Assembly (NCBI GenBank): GCA_965249735.1
Contig: CBDFMS010000021.1
Location: 186,001 to 250,000, forward strand
Origin: JANQSS01 sp965249735
GTDB lineage: Bacteria; Bacteroidota; Bacteroidia; Chitinophagales; Saprospiraceae
Direction: 5' to 3'
Length of the DNA: 64,000 nucleotides
This document shows, one piece after another, positions 8,275 through 17,904 of the stretch. Both the position numbers and the translations under genes were made by a program. The stretch's first letter is position 1; the number at the start of each line of letters is the position of its first letter. The notes beneath the pieces are model-generated. The model made no database searches, was not told the DNA's origin, and worked only from the letters and a program-made list of their open reading frames with translations.

Positions 8275-8814
8275 TTGAACCTTTATTTCATTGCACTAAT
8301 TCCAAATGAAGACCTTCGCTCAGAAGTGAAGGCGCTAAAACAAGAAATGTTTTCAACTTTTGGGGCTAAGCATGCTCTAAAATCTCCTGCTCATATAACC
8401 TTGCAAATGCCTTTCAGGCGCGATGCCACTAACGAAGCTCTGCTTTGTAATGCACTCGAACAATTTGCCGGACAAGAAAAAGTCTTCCCGGTACAGATCA
8501 AAGGATTTGGTTGTTTTACCCCTCGGGTCATTTATTTGCGTATAGAAAATCACACTCCAATCTGCCGGTTGCACAATCGCCTCAATAAGGTCCTTGCCCA
8601 TCCACTTAATTTTAGTGAAAAAGAAATCAAGACAAAGATTCATCCCCATATGACTATTGCTACGCGTGATCTCACTGAATCGGCTTTTTATTCAGCCTGG
8701 CCGTCTTATGAGTCAAGACCATTTGAATCGACCTTTGATGCATCGCATATTTTTTTGCTAAAACATAATGGTCGTTTTTGGGATATATTTCGATCGTTTA
8801 AATTTGTATCTTAA
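8275..8814 (+). CDS. 2'-5' RNA ligase-like 2H phosphoesterase
   Basis: The two HxT/S motifs that define the 2H fold are present: HITLQMPF near residue 40 and HPHMTIATRD near 124. The family (LigT/ThpR-like) cleaves or ligates 2',5'-linked or cyclic phosphates on RNA or nucleotides; the natural substrate is unknown for most members. Family proteins usually begin M-N-L-Y-F-I-A-L-I-P; here that reads L-N-L-Y-F with a TTG codon at 8275, so I take TTG as the start. The in-frame ATG at 8233 would overlap the preceding gene by 29 bases. Length of 179 residues fits the family. Confidence 0.8.
   Translation: MNLYFIALIPNEDLRSEVKALKQEMFSTFGAKHALKSPAHITLQMPFRRDATNEALLCNALEQFAGQEKVFPVQIKGFGCFTPRVIYLRIENHTPICRLHNRLNKVLAHPLNFSEKEIKTKIHPHMTIATRDLTESAFYSAWPSYESRPFESTFDASHIFLLKHNGRFWDIFRSFKFVS
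8777..8806 (+). promoter_or_regulatory. Bacteroidota promoter TTTG-N18-TAAATTTG
   Basis: Both boxes match consensus (TTTG at 8777-8780, TAAATTTG at 8799-8806) with an 18-base spacer. It lies in the last codons of the phosphoesterase gene and would give a start near 8813 and a leader of about 30 bases for the small membrane protein at 8844. Confidence 0.6.
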
Positions 8815-8843
8815 CGTACAACATTTTTGGAAGTAGTTATAAA

Positions 8844-9176
8844 ATGACCGGTCAACAAAAACTTGTAGCAATTAAAATAGCACACACCATTGTATGGGCA
8901 TTTTTTATTGCTGTGCTATTTTACCTTTTTTATGCCGTTCTCACTCAATCAGTTGGTCCAATGTTCTGGTGGGGGGTCGGTTTTATTATGATCGAATTTA
9001 TTGTATTATTATCATTAAAATGGACCTGTCCATTGACTATCATGGCCAGACGATATACAGATTCTACAAAAGATAACTTTGATATATATTTACCCAATTG
9101 GTTGGCAAAACACAATAAGACGATCTATTCAACGCTGTTCGTATTATTGATTATATTGTATTTTATCAATAAATAA
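8844..9176 (+). CDS. Small membrane protein of unknown function
   Basis: 110 residues with three hydrophobic helices: about 13-34 (TIVWAFFIAVLFYLFYAVL), 43-60 (WWGVGFIMIEFIVLLSL) and 90-108 (STLFVLLIILYFI). A conserved-looking loop, KWTCPLTIMARRYTD, lies between helices two and three. The layout recalls small integral proteins of the DUF2784 kind, but the match is loose and I give no function. It has its own predicted promoter inside the upstream gene. Confidence 0.65.
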   Translation: MTGQQKLVAIKIAHTIVWAFFIAVLFYLFYAVLTQSVGPMFWWGVGFIMIEFIVLLSLKWTCPLTIMARRYTDSTKDNFDIYLPNWLAKHNKTIYSTLFVLLIILYFINK

Positions 9177-9788
9177 TTTTTAAAAAATAGATTAAAATAA
9201 AATTGAATTTCATTGTATTATTTTTCGAATCGGATGAGCAATTATCGTTGTTTCGTTGACAATGTTTCAAAGTAGAAGGTAATCTGTACAGGACATGTTT
9301 TGGTTAGTTGACCAATTGCATATTTATAAAAACTGTCTGTCATAAATGTCATTGGGATGGTAGTTGTTCAGTTCCTCCTTTACAAAGCACAAAACAATTC
9401 GATCTGCCGACGTCTGAGATGGCTAATCAACTAGTTAAAGGAAGGTATTCAGTCGATGCTTAATTTTGAATCGAAAAGACGGCATTTTGGACACATCATG
9501 TCTGCATATTACGACCCACCAGGTGCCAAATATAATTTTGTTTGTTCTTTATTAAACAACTAATGTTTGAATAATTATGACTAGTTCAGTCATAAATTGT
9601 AAATCGTCTTGGAATTCCAAATATGTTTATCTATCTTTAAACAGAATTACATGCGAATCCCTGCGTGTTAGGGAGAAGATGGTTCGGACTATAATTTATT
9701 AGACTAACTTCTTTCTTCCGAAGTTGACCTGTGTTCAATCATAAGTATTTATTGCGAACTTAATTTAATAACCTCAAAACCTGAAGCC
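9177..9788. other. Long intergenic region ahead of the T9SS cargo gene
   Basis: About 610 bp with no credible gene on either strand. It starts very AT-rich. A -7-like TAATTTTG sits at 9533-9540 without a partner, and a small hairpin (TCCCT/AGGGA) lies near 9658-9675. The size suggests a regulatory leader for the surface-protein pair downstream, but I see no recognisable riboswitch. Confidence 0.4.
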
Positions 9789-10277
9789 ATGAAAAAAATC
9801 ATGTTACTTGCCCTATTTGGCATGGGCATAACAAGCTTTGCCATAGCTCAAATGGCCTATCCATCTGTTCTTGCCAGTGATGGAGGAAGCGCTACCGCCG
9901 GGACTATCTCACTTGATTGGACTCTCGGCGAGATTGCTGTTGAAACTGTTTATTCTGCTGATCATATGTACACCGAGGGATTTCAACAACCGATGATTGA
10001 AGTCGAAGAATTGCCAGTTGCGTATTCCTTCGGGCTCTCAGTCAGTCCCAATCCCGTAACATCTATCCTCACATTAGAGTTGAATGATTATGACGAGGGC
10101 AATTTGGACTTGTATATGACCGATCTATCCGGAAAAAAAGTTTTAACTCAAAAAATTATCCGTGGATCTTTTGATGCCCGAATTGATGTCGGACAATTGG
10201 CTTCTGCGATATACATCCTCAATGTATACTCAGAGAGGGAAGCTCTTATCGGATCTTTCAAAATTTCAAAATTTTAA
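9789..10277 (+). CDS. T9SS type A sorting-domain protein (small secreted cargo)
   Basis: Signal peptide (KIMLLALFGMGITSFAIAQ), then a short domain with SLDWTLGEIAVET and YTEGFQQP, a motif common at the start of small Bacteroidota surface proteins, and a C-terminal sorting domain from about residue 80 (LSVSPNPVTSILTLEL, LDLYMTDLSGKKVL, IYILNVYSE, FKISKF). The type IX system removes this tail and releases or anchors the protein outside the cell. The T9SS gene porQ is at 49-50 kb. The gene is followed 24 bp later by the tail-fibre-like gene, so the two are probably co-transcribed. Confidence 0.85.
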   Translation: MKKIMLLALFGMGITSFAIAQMAYPSVLASDGGSATAGTISLDWTLGEIAVETVYSADHMYTEGFQQPMIEVEELPVAYSFGLSVSPNPVTSILTLELNDYDEGNLDLYMTDLSGKKVLTQKIIRGSFDARIDVGQLASAIYILNVYSEREALIGSFKISKF

Positions 10278-10301
10278 TTGTTTACCCAAAAAAACCAAAC
10301 A

Positions 10302-12497
10302 ATGAAAAAATTATTCTTACTCATCACACTCACCTTTATCATATGCGCGACAGCTATGACTCAAATCGTTCCGCAAGGGATGAAATATCAAGCTGTCGCA
10401 CGCGATCTATCTGGTCAGGTCCTTGCTGATCAGGAAATCAACTTAAAAATCACCCTCCACAGTGACATTGACAGACAACTTGTGGCGTATAGTGAAACAC
10501 ATGATATCAAAACAAACAAACTCGGTCTATTCAGTTTAGTCATTGGTGACGGCGAACGACTCAGAGGCACATTCGCTGAAGTTCCATGGAGTACGCGTGA
10601 CATTTGGATGGAAGTCTCTATTAAAGAGAAAGAATCTTCTGATTTCGCAACGATTAGCAATAGCAAATTACTGGCAGTGCCGTATGCCTTCCATGCCGGA
10701 ACAGCGGCTGAATTGGTCGGTCAGAGTGATCGGGGTCCTGGCGGTGTTCCAGCTCAAGTATGGTCGCTCTTCGGCAATACGGATGTTGACGATACAAAAG
10801 ATCGATTGGGAACAGTCAATTGTGCAGACCTTGTTGTTATCACGAATGATATCGAGCGACTTCGCATTACTTGTGAAGGGGATGTTTCAATTGAAAACAG
10901 CCTCCATGTTGGACAGGATCTGACCGTAGATTACAACACATATCTAAATGTTGATGGCGGTGAAACAGTCGTCAATGGTGATTTAACTGTAGACAACATG
11001 AGTTCAACTTATTTGACAGGCACCCTGGATGTTGATAAAGCAACGAATCTCAATTCCACGCTTGAAGTCGATGGAGCAACAGATTTGAATGATGACCTGA
11101 ACGTCGACGGGACAACGGATTTAAATGACGATCTGACTGTTACCGGAATGGCCTCAACATACCTGACCGGTACGCTTGACGTCGATAAAGCGACAAACCT
11201 CAACTCCACTCTCGAAGTAGATGGAGATGCCACATTCCATGGAGCAGTCGATATCGATGGTCAAATCGATGCATCGGCAGTCTATATAAGTGGATCTGCC
11301 TCACTTCCACTGGGAGGTCAGGAGTATGTCGCATGTTTCGAAAACACGGATGCGGCAAGTGTTGGATCAGATGGTATTGCTATAAAAATTGGTACTACAG
11401 GTGGCACCTCCAACTGGCATGATGATGGAGACAATGATTATATCACCTTCTTCAATGGTCAAAATCAGGCTACGGGTTCAGTCGAGGGATTCGAGATAGG
11501 ACATGACAACCCGATTTCTACATTTCCAAATCCTGATTTTACTGATTTCTTCAACATATTGGATTTTTCCGGTGCTTTTACTGTACCTAGTGTGGATTGG
11601 GGCGGTCTGATAAACTTTAGTCCACCTAGCTTAAGCATTGATTTTGGCGGAGTGGATTATTCATTTAATGCTGGTGGAATATCATTTGATTTTGGAGAAT
11701 TTGACCCGGGCGGATTTGATCCCGCTGCATTTTTCAATCCCGGTGCAGCTGGTGGAGCTGCCCAATCGATTGCTGATATAGTATGTTGGGGAATTTCAAA
11801 TGGAATGGAATCTCTGATTACAACAAATCCGTTTGATCTTTTGCTTGCTGCAACAGTCATCGCCGAAACTAATTTGTGTAAAGAAAATAATGGAAAAGGT
11901 GGCGTGACTTATGTCTCCTTTGGTGCAGACTATGCCGAATGGTTACCTCGTGCACAGTCAAATGAAACTATGCACCACGGTCAAATCGTAGGTGTCAAAA
12001 ATGGCAAGATCAGTAAAAATACCGAAAACGCTGACCAGATATTAGCGATCTCCACAAATCCGATTGTCCTCGGAAATAAACCACCGGAAGACAAAGAATT
12101 CCTTTATGAAAAAGTCGGATTTATGGGCCAAGTACCTGTCCTTGTTGAAGGAAAAGCGCGTGTTGGAGATTATATTATCCCTTCAGGAAACAACGATGGA
12201 ATGGGTAAAGCGATTTCCTCGGAAGATCTGACGATTGAGCATATACCAGGAATCCTGGGCCGTGCCTGGAGTGATTCCGAAAACGATCATCTAAGTTATA
12301 TCAATGTGGCAGTTGGATTGAATCGAAATGATATCGCCACAGTTGCTATGAAACAAGAAAAACAACTTAAAGAACTGCAAGGAGAACTTATTTCCATGCG
12401 CGCAAGTATTCAAGATCAACTCTTGCGCATTACAGAAAAAGTCGAGCTCCTGGAGAACGATGGTGCTCCTCCGCAGTCATTTGCCCAACAAAAATAA
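10302..12497 (+). CDS. Large tail-fibre-like surface protein with C-terminal coiled coil
   Basis: 731 residues. Order: signal peptide (LFLLITLTFIICATAMTQ), an N-terminal domain frequent in Bacteroidota surface proteins (VPQGMKYQAVARDLSG to LAVPYAFHAG, about 24-135), a repetitive beta region with two exact copies of a 24-residue unit (STYLTGTLDVDK..., nucleotides 11004-11075 and 11154-11225), a Gly/Phe/Pro-rich low-complexity stretch near 425-480, then GADYAEWLPRAQ to GLNRND, which resembles the autoprocessing Peptidase_G2/tail-fibre chaperone region, and a final coiled coil (QEKQLKELQGELISMRASI). I infer a trimeric extracellular fibre. The ATG at 10302 precedes the signal peptide directly. 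A strong terminator follows. Confidence 0.75.
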   Translation: MKKLFLLITLTFIICATAMTQIVPQGMKYQAVARDLSGQVLADQEINLKITLHSDIDRQLVAYSETHDIKTNKLGLFSLVIGDGERLRGTFAEVPWSTRDIWMEVSIKEKESSDFATISNSKLLAVPYAFHAGTAAELVGQSDRGPGGVPAQVWSLFGNTDVDDTKDRLGTVNCADLVVITNDIERLRITCEGDVSIENSLHVGQDLTVDYNTYLNVDGGETVVNGDLTVDNMSSTYLTGTLDVDKATNLNSTLEVDGATDLNDDLNVDGTTDLNDDLTVTGMASTYLTGTLDVDKATNLNSTLEVDGDATFHGAVDIDGQIDASAVYISGSASLPLGGQEYVACFENTDAASVGSDGIAIKIGTTGGTSNWHDDGDNDYITFFNGQNQATGSVEGFEIGHDNPISTFPNPDFTDFFNILDFSGAFTVPSVDWGGLINFSPPSLSIDFGGVDYSFNAGGISFDFGEFDPGGFDPAAFFNPGAAGGAAQSIADIVCWGISNGMESLITTNPFDLLLAATVIAETNLCKENNGKGGVTYVSFGADYAEWLPRAQSNETMHHGQIVGVKNGKISKNTENADQILAISTNPIVLGNKPPEDKEFLYEKVGFMGQVPVLVEGKARVGDYIIPSGNNDGMGKAISSEDLTIEHIPGILGRAWSDSENDHLSYINVAVGLNRNDIATVAMKQEKQLKELQGELISMRASIQDQLLRITEKVELLENDGAPPQSFAQQK

Positions 12498-12512
12498 ATA
12501 ATCCATTTTCTC

Positions 12513-12550
12513 AAATGCTGGTCCGTTCATCCGGACCAGCATTTTTGTTT
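12513..12550 (+). terminator. Rho-independent terminator of the surface-protein pair
   Basis: A perfect 13-bp stem (AAATGCTGGTCCG / CGGACCAGCATTT) with a 6-base loop ends in TTTTGTTTTTT. It lies 16 bp after the stop codon at 12497. Confidence 0.92.
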
Positions 12551-12715
12551 TTTACAGAGAATTATCCTATTCAAATCATACAATTATGTTGAATACATAA
12601 TTGTTCAACATTTTTTAGAACAATCCTTATAAGTCTTCCTATATTCAACGAATAAATACGCATTGTTTTATTTTCAATTAAAACAAAAGAAAGTAATTTA
12701 CTCGTCCAGATTAAT

Positions 12716-14095
12716 ATGATGAACAAGGCCTCAATAAAAGCCATACTTTACAAGCCGGTGAGCGCCACCAATTTGGCTTTACTACGTTTTTGTTTTGGTG
12801 TCTTAATGATCATGATGCTCACAAATTATTTGAGTATTGCTGAGGTGTTTTGGCAAATACACTCGGCAATACCATTTCCGGGTCTTGAATTTATTAAGCC
12901 GTTGGAGCAGGAAAACATGGAACTGCTGTTGTATATTGGTATAGCCGCAGCATTTTTCACAGCCATTGGTTTTCTATTTCGATATTCCTGCATTGTTCTC
13001 ACACTGATATTAACTCTTTCAGTTCTAATGACGCGTGTGGCTTTTAATAATCATTATTATCTATTTGCCCTAATCGGCTTTTTATTGATTTTCACGAATG
13101 CCGACGAGCGATTTTCCGTTAAGTCATGGTTTCGCAAGAAAGGTCCTCGAAAAATTCCTTATTGGCAATATTTCATACTGCAATTTCAGTTGTTTATCGT
13201 TTTTTTTCATGGAGGCATAGCAAAAATAAATCCGGACTGGCTGTCCGGCGCCGTCATGGATCCGATGATCTGGAGCGCTTTTGGCATGTTTGAATTACTG
13301 CCGGAAGTGTCACTGGCCTTCTCCTGGACCGGTATGCTGTTTGATTTACTGATTGGCTTTTTTCTTTTTTGGAAACCTACACGTTTTGTGGCGGTCATCG
13401 CCACTGTTGTGTTCAATCTAATGAATGGGCTACTTCTGTTTGACGATATTGGATTATTTCCATATACCATGATTGCCGTAACAGTTTTATTGTTTTTGAA
13501 TTTTGATTTCATCAACGATAAGGTTGAAAAACTAAATCTTGGTTGGCTTATGCATCGCGAAGAAACCGGCCTGGTTGTTGTATCCTGGCGACTAATTTGG
13601 GCTCCATTACTAGTCGTCTACTTTATTTTTCAATTATTATTCCCTCTTAGACATTATTTAATTGAAGGAAATCCCGATTGGACAGGACAGGCTTCCTGCT
13701 TTGCCTGGCGTATGAAGAGTAATGCCAAACTCATTAAACTACAATTCAAAGCGATAGATAAAAAAACAGGCAAATTTGTTTCCGATGTAAATATGGGATT
13801 TAGCCATAGACACGAACAGATTTATGGTTACACTCCTTATTCGGTGTGGTTCATGGCGCGGCGAGTATACAGGCGATTTGAGCAACGCGGCCGTACGGAT
13901 TTCGGAGTGACAGTAGACTATTTTGTGGCTATGAACGGACAACCTTTACAAAGAGCAATAGATCCTAATGTAGATTTGTCTGAAGTGGCGTATTTACCTT
14001 ACGGAAAGAACACCTGGATATTACCATGGGTGCGTAAATCCCGGGAAGAAATTCAAACAATTCAGAACAAAGCCATTGAAAGATTGACTCGTTAG
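12716..14095 (+). CDS. HTTM / vitamin K-dependent gamma-carboxylase-like membrane protein
   Basis: 459 residues. Several transmembrane helices fill residues 18-265 and one more lies near 290-312; the motif QLFIVFFHGGIAKINPDWL near 157-175 and PLRHYLIEGNPDWTGQ with FAWRMK near 318-340 are the signatures of the HTTM domain family related to animal gamma-glutamyl carboxylase. The C-terminal region after the last helix is soluble. In animals the enzyme carboxylates Glu with reduced vitamin K, CO2 and oxygen; bacterial homologues are mostly uncharacterised, and menaquinone-dependent chemistry is a guess. The gene overlaps the convergent DUF4412 gene by four bases at the 3' end. Confidence 0.82.
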   Translation: MMNKASIKAILYKPVSATNLALLRFCFGVLMIMMLTNYLSIAEVFWQIHSAIPFPGLEFIKPLEQENMELLLYIGIAAAFFTAIGFLFRYSCIVLTLILTLSVLMTRVAFNNHYYLFALIGFLLIFTNADERFSVKSWFRKKGPRKIPYWQYFILQFQLFIVFFHGGIAKINPDWLSGAVMDPMIWSAFGMFELLPEVSLAFSWTGMLFDLLIGFFLFWKPTRFVAVIATVVFNLMNGLLLFDDIGLFPYTMIAVTVLLFLNFDFINDKVEKLNLGWLMHREETGLVVVSWRLIWAPLLVVYFIFQLLFPLRHYLIEGNPDWTGQASCFAWRMKSNAKLIKLQFKAIDKKTGKFVSDVNMGFSHRHEQIYGYTPYSVWFMARRVYRRFEQRGRTDFGVTVDYFVAMNGQPLQRAIDPNVDLSEVAYLPYGKNTWILPWVRKSREEIQTIQNKAIERLTR

Positions 14096-14850
14096 TCGGT
14101 ATTAAAGGCCTCCAGTAATTCCCGAAGTTCTTGCATTTTTTTTGGATCTTTTGCGGACTGTGTATATAAATTATTGAGTGTAGTTTGAGTAAACTCATAA
14201 TATTCCTCCTTGGAATACGTAAAGACATCGTCAGATACTGGTTGCTCAAAAATACTAAAGCTAATTTTGTTAATAATACCAGTCGATTTATTCTTTGTCC
14301 AGTATTCCATGATAAATCCTTTCTCCCATATCATTTTCTGCAAATCAAGACTTTGTGATTCAGCGCTTTGATTGCGTGGAAACAGATCAAAAAGGGATAA
14401 GTCAACCTTATCAGTCACCCATGCCTCCACATACTCGCGGTGATCCTGGCCGGTAATTTTACTACAAAGATAAGGTCCAATCTGGCGCGTTTCTCCAGTG
14501 ATTTCTATACTCAGTTGTTTTTGAGCAAGATCCATGATCATCTTTTGACGGTCATCCAAAGGATTTTCCTTTTGTTCCGACTCCTTGGAGATGTAAGCAA
14601 ATTTCTTACCATTTTTTGAAAAGAGTGAAGTTGACATTCCATCATTTCGATCGTGAATTATCCAAGCTGGTCCGTTCTTCGTCGACATACTTACAAGTAC
14701 AAGGGTTCCCTTCACTGTAAAGGTGGTCACCTTATCTTTCTCATCCACAACCTTGGTCATCGTGATGACACCTTCAAAATCCTGCGCAGAAATACCTACG
14801 CTACTGACAAGTAACGCAATCATACATACGAATTGAATATGCTTTCTCAT
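14092..14850 (-). CDS. DUF4412-type periplasmic protein
   Basis: 252 residues with a cleavable signal peptide (FVCMIALLVSSVGISAQ) and the opening DFEGVITMTK typical of DUF4412 proteins, which share a lipoprotein-carrier-like beta half-barrel. Other visible features are the strand series VTTFTVKGTLVLVSM and GPYLCSKITGQ, and a charged C-terminal helix (KKMQELRELLEAF). No catalytic residues stand out. It is predicted periplasmic, function unknown. A promoter match lies about 70 bp upstream. Confidence 0.72.
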   Translation of the reverse strand: MRKHIQFVCMIALLVSSVGISAQDFEGVITMTKVVDEKDKVTTFTVKGTLVLVSMSTKNGPAWIIHDRNDGMSTSLFSKNGKKFAYISKESEQKENPLDDRQKMIMDLAQKQLSIEITGETRQIGPYLCSKITGQDHREYVEAWVTDKVDLSLFDLFPRNQSAESQSLDLQKMIWEKGFIMEYWTKNKSTGIINKISFSIFEQPVSDDVFTYSKEEYYEFTQTTLNNLYTQSAKDPKKMQELRELLEAFNTD

Positions 14851-14923
14851 TATTTGGGGTTTATATTGTTCAAGTTAATAAAGCTTTGGGGAATGCACAG
14901 CAAAAGCTTGCAAAATCTATAAT

Positions 14924-14958
14924 CAAATATAATACGAAAGAAAGCCTTTTTACTCAAA
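14924..14958 (-). promoter_or_regulatory. Promoter TTTG-N23-TATATTTG for the DUF4412 gene
   Basis: On the minus strand TTTG (14958-14955) and TATATTTG (14931-14924) are separated by 23 bases, the upper end of the accepted range. The predicted start near 14917 leaves a leader of about 67 bases. Confidence 0.4.
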
Positions 14959-15146
14959 TGAACCAAGTTTGGGATTTTCTTAACAATTAACACTGTTCAG
15001 GAGCCGAGTCGTGCTTCTATATTTGGTCGTTATATATTAAAATTAAATAAATATTATAAAACGTATTTGTTTCATTCGGCTATCTCAGGGCATGCATAGA
15101 TACAGTTGGACAATTTCGTTCAGAAGCGTGTTTATATGATTTAGTA

Positions 15147-15167
15147 GGTCTGTAATGAGTACAGACC
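15147..15167. promoter_or_regulatory. Perfect 8-bp dyad (GGTCTGTA-N5-TACAGACC)
   Basis: It lies 50 bp upstream of the lipoprotein gene at 15218, in the 367-bp divergent gap. A symmetric site in this position could be an operator for a dimeric regulator or an RNA hairpin; the lack of a T-run argues against a terminator. Confidence 0.4.
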
Positions 15168-15217
15168 AATCACACATTTAACTCGATCATTTTTTATCTT
15201 GCGAAAAATATTGAATC

Positions 15218-15955
15218 ATGTATAAGTACATTTCCGCTTTGTTCATTATGATTATATTTTGTGCATGTGGCTCCGGGGATAGCACACCCACTGAACAAGT
15301 AGCAGTTGATACACCTACGAATGAATCTCCAGGAACCCTTGTGATGGACGAGCGATATGCTAACGTCAGAACGATCATTGCTGTTGCAGATTGTGACGGT
15401 CCTTTGGGAAGCTATACAACAGAGGTACATTCTACAACCGACAATTACACTTATTTTTTTCAGACATACAGCTATAAACCCAGTACTTTTCATGCTGTTC
15501 TACCGGATGCACACAACGCTATTCGTTTTGATCCAAAAATATCCTTATTCGACACGCTTCCCAACTTTGTACCTGGTGTTATTCGTAGTCAGGAATTTCA
15601 TAAATTAACAATGTTTCCAAATACCTATTTAAGTGATCTATCGTACGTAAAAGACAGACGATTTATGGGACAGGACTGTGAACAATATTCAGGTTTTGAC
15701 AAATCCAAAAATCAGGGCCACATTTACTACAATAAAAATAATAAACTCGTTGTCGGCGTGGAATTATTGAGCCCGATTGATTCAACGCAACGCATCGACA
15801 TTTTTAACGAGGAATGGACAGATAGCAACTACGGCAAACTGGTCAAAAAGGTTGAAATCGTGCAGGCCGGTAAAGATACGTTTACGTTTAACTTTCAATC
15901 TGTCGAAATCAATAGTCCTGACTTCAAACGGTATTCACCCGGCGTCAAAAAGTGA
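15218..15955 (+). CDS. Hypothetical lipoprotein
   Basis: 245 residues, family not recognised. It has a lipoprotein signal (YISALFIMIIFCAC, Cys17 as acylation site) and a short disordered linker, then a beta-rich domain with an apparent disulfide pair candidate (ADCDGPLGSYTTE and GQDCEQYSGFD). The sequence YNKNNKLVVGVELLSP to FNFQSVEINSPDFKRY suggests a LolA/DUF4412-like half-barrel at the C-terminus, but this is only an impression. It is divergent from the DUF4412 gene, with a dyad element between them. Confidence 0.7.
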   Translation: MYKYISALFIMIIFCACGSGDSTPTEQVAVDTPTNESPGTLVMDERYANVRTIIAVADCDGPLGSYTTEVHSTTDNYTYFFQTYSYKPSTFHAVLPDAHNAIRFDPKISLFDTLPNFVPGVIRSQEFHKLTMFPNTYLSDLSYVKDRRFMGQDCEQYSGFDKSKNQGHIYYNKNNKLVVGVELLSPIDSTQRIDIFNEEWTDSNYGKLVKKVEIVQAGKDTFTFNFQSVEINSPDFKRYSPGVKK

Positions 15956-16440
15956 TTGTATAATAAATACAGCAACTAACCGGCATCAGTCTCAATAAAA
16001 TAATAGTGGTTAATCAATTGATTATGTAGTTGCTGAGCCCCGAGCTTAATCCTGGTTTCCCTATTCTGAAAGCACATCCTTGAAAAATTAATTGATATTA
16101 AACCGGCTAATTGAAATACGTCCATTAAATTAAATTGCAGTTATTCTATTGTTGAAGCAACAATACGTTACGAATTGATATCACAAAATATTAAACCCTT
16201 TGATCCTTTGGATATCAGAGGATTTTATTCATTTTCGATCAGACATATTCAGAATGAAATTCACTTTGCTCTATCGACCACTGTTTGATTCTGCAAGAGG
16301 CGTCATTAATCCGTACAATTGGCTATTCCATGACTAAGAATTACTGTTGATCTTTGTAGTTTTTCACGTGGTTTTGTCGTATTTTGTGCCAGCCCTAAAA
16401 CTACCAAATACTTGTTCTAAACAACTAAAATTGCAGACTA
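15956..16440. other. Intergenic region ahead of the porin gene
   Basis: About 485 bp with no convincing gene; an in-frame extension of the porin upstream of 16441 reads as junk before its signal peptide. A near-consensus promoter (TTTG at 16353-16356 and TATTTTG from 16380, 23 bases apart, the -7 box one base short) could serve the porin. ATCCT/AGGAT and ATTGTTG/CAACAAT form minor dyads. Confidence 0.35.
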
Positions 16441-17765
16441 TGAAATATTCTTTCTTATTTGTTGTATTTGCGCTCTTACAAGCGTCCACACTGGCTGGAC
16501 AGACAGAATCTGATGACATTTCCAGGCAGTTTATCAATTTGAACTCTCAATTTTCTTACCGCATGCTGGATCCAAACCAGGATCTTCGAAAAGTCGATAT
16601 TTTTCTTGAGGAAAGACAGCAAGGTGTTCTTGAAGAATCGGGAATGATAATAGGTGCTTCCCTCATCTCGATCTTTGACTATCAACGATCAAATAGAGAC
16701 TCTAAGTTCGCCTATCTCATGCGTCACCCGACGTCCAATAACCAAATTGGGAAAGATGTAAGTGAGGCCGTCATTCATTCATTTCAGCTATCTTTTTCTG
16801 GCTCAGTTAACAATTGGCTTGCTGCACATGCCGAAATCCTTTATAACCCCGAACAAAGTTTTGGAGCTGGTTCGATCACCACACTTAGCAGAAACCAATT
16901 ACAATTGCGTACCGGATTTATCTCAATAGGTGATTTGGACAACTTTCCACTGTTTCTTGCTATTGGCAAGATGGACGCACCTTTTGGTCAAACAGGTAGC
17001 GTCAGTCCTTTCTCAAATTCAACCACCTGGCATGCCTTTGGTGGCTTGTGCTATGGATTGCAAGTTGGATTTAAGAAATGGGATCTTGAAGCTACCGTGA
17101 TGGCCGTTCAGGGTGGCGCTCAGTTCAGAGCGTTAAATGCACCTACAGGTGATGCCACGAATGTGCCGTCCAAACTGAACAACTTCACTGCCGACCTCAA
17201 TTATACCATACGGCCATCGGATCAAATTGAAGTTCAAGCCGGGGCTTCATATTTGCATGGAAGCGCCTATTGTCAATTGTTTCCTGTCACTCATTTTGCT
17301 CCCGGAATTGAAAATAATCCGGCATACAGCTTATATGGCAATGTGACCATTAATGAAAGGTTCTACATACAAGGTAGCTTTGGCGAGACAATTGATCCCT
17401 GGCCCGGGACGCATAACCCGACTGCTCCACTTGATGTCTTTGAAGAATCAACGGTATCTTCTCTTGACGTTGGAGCCCGATATCAAATAAATACCGGGGG
17501 TAACATCCGGTATGCCCTTTCAGGTGAATTTTCAAACTTCAGGGCCGGAGCGGATGGCGCACCCTGGGAAAGACAAAATCAGTATGTTTTAGGTCTGTCC
17601 GGAATGGTCAAAAATTCTTCCAAGCTTTTCGTTGAATTATTTCGAACAGAAGGCTATGCTCCTTTGAATTTTATAAGTGGTGGAAACCTGGGCCCAGGAG
17701 AAACCCATAGCGACCGGGATGCGCGTAGTCATGGTATTGTTATAGGTGGTCAGATTACCATCTAA
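16441..17765 (+). CDS. Outer-membrane porin, LbtU-like
   Basis: 441 residues. Signal peptide (FLFVVFALLQASTLAGQ), a short alpha-helical N-terminal segment (DLRKVDIFLEERQQG) and then amphipathic strands alternating with polar turns up to the final strand SHGIVIGGQITI, the layout of a 14-18 stranded barrel. The patch FLAIGKMDAPFGQTGSVSPFS resembles LbtU-type siderophore porins of Legionella. Substrate cannot be inferred. Cysteines are few. It stands alone between two non-coding stretches. The ATG at 16441 is chosen because it begins the signal peptide. Confidence 0.7.
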
Positions 17766-17904
17766 ACTAACCACCAATTAATTGCTACACATGCATTGTA
17801 TACTAATTAGAATAAATCTAATAGTATAGATGTAATCATTCCGCTGGGGTATATTGAATTGAATAGAAAACTATTAAATATATTGGGGCGTTGTTTATGG
17901 TTCT

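Noticed and set aside
9177..9788. Riboswitch or small RNA in the long gap
   Set aside because: Only weak hairpins and no conserved aptamer pattern that I can recognise.
10302..12497. Prophage tail-fibre locus
   Set aside because: The protein is fibre-like, but it has a signal peptide and a T9SS cargo neighbour, and there are no other phage genes.
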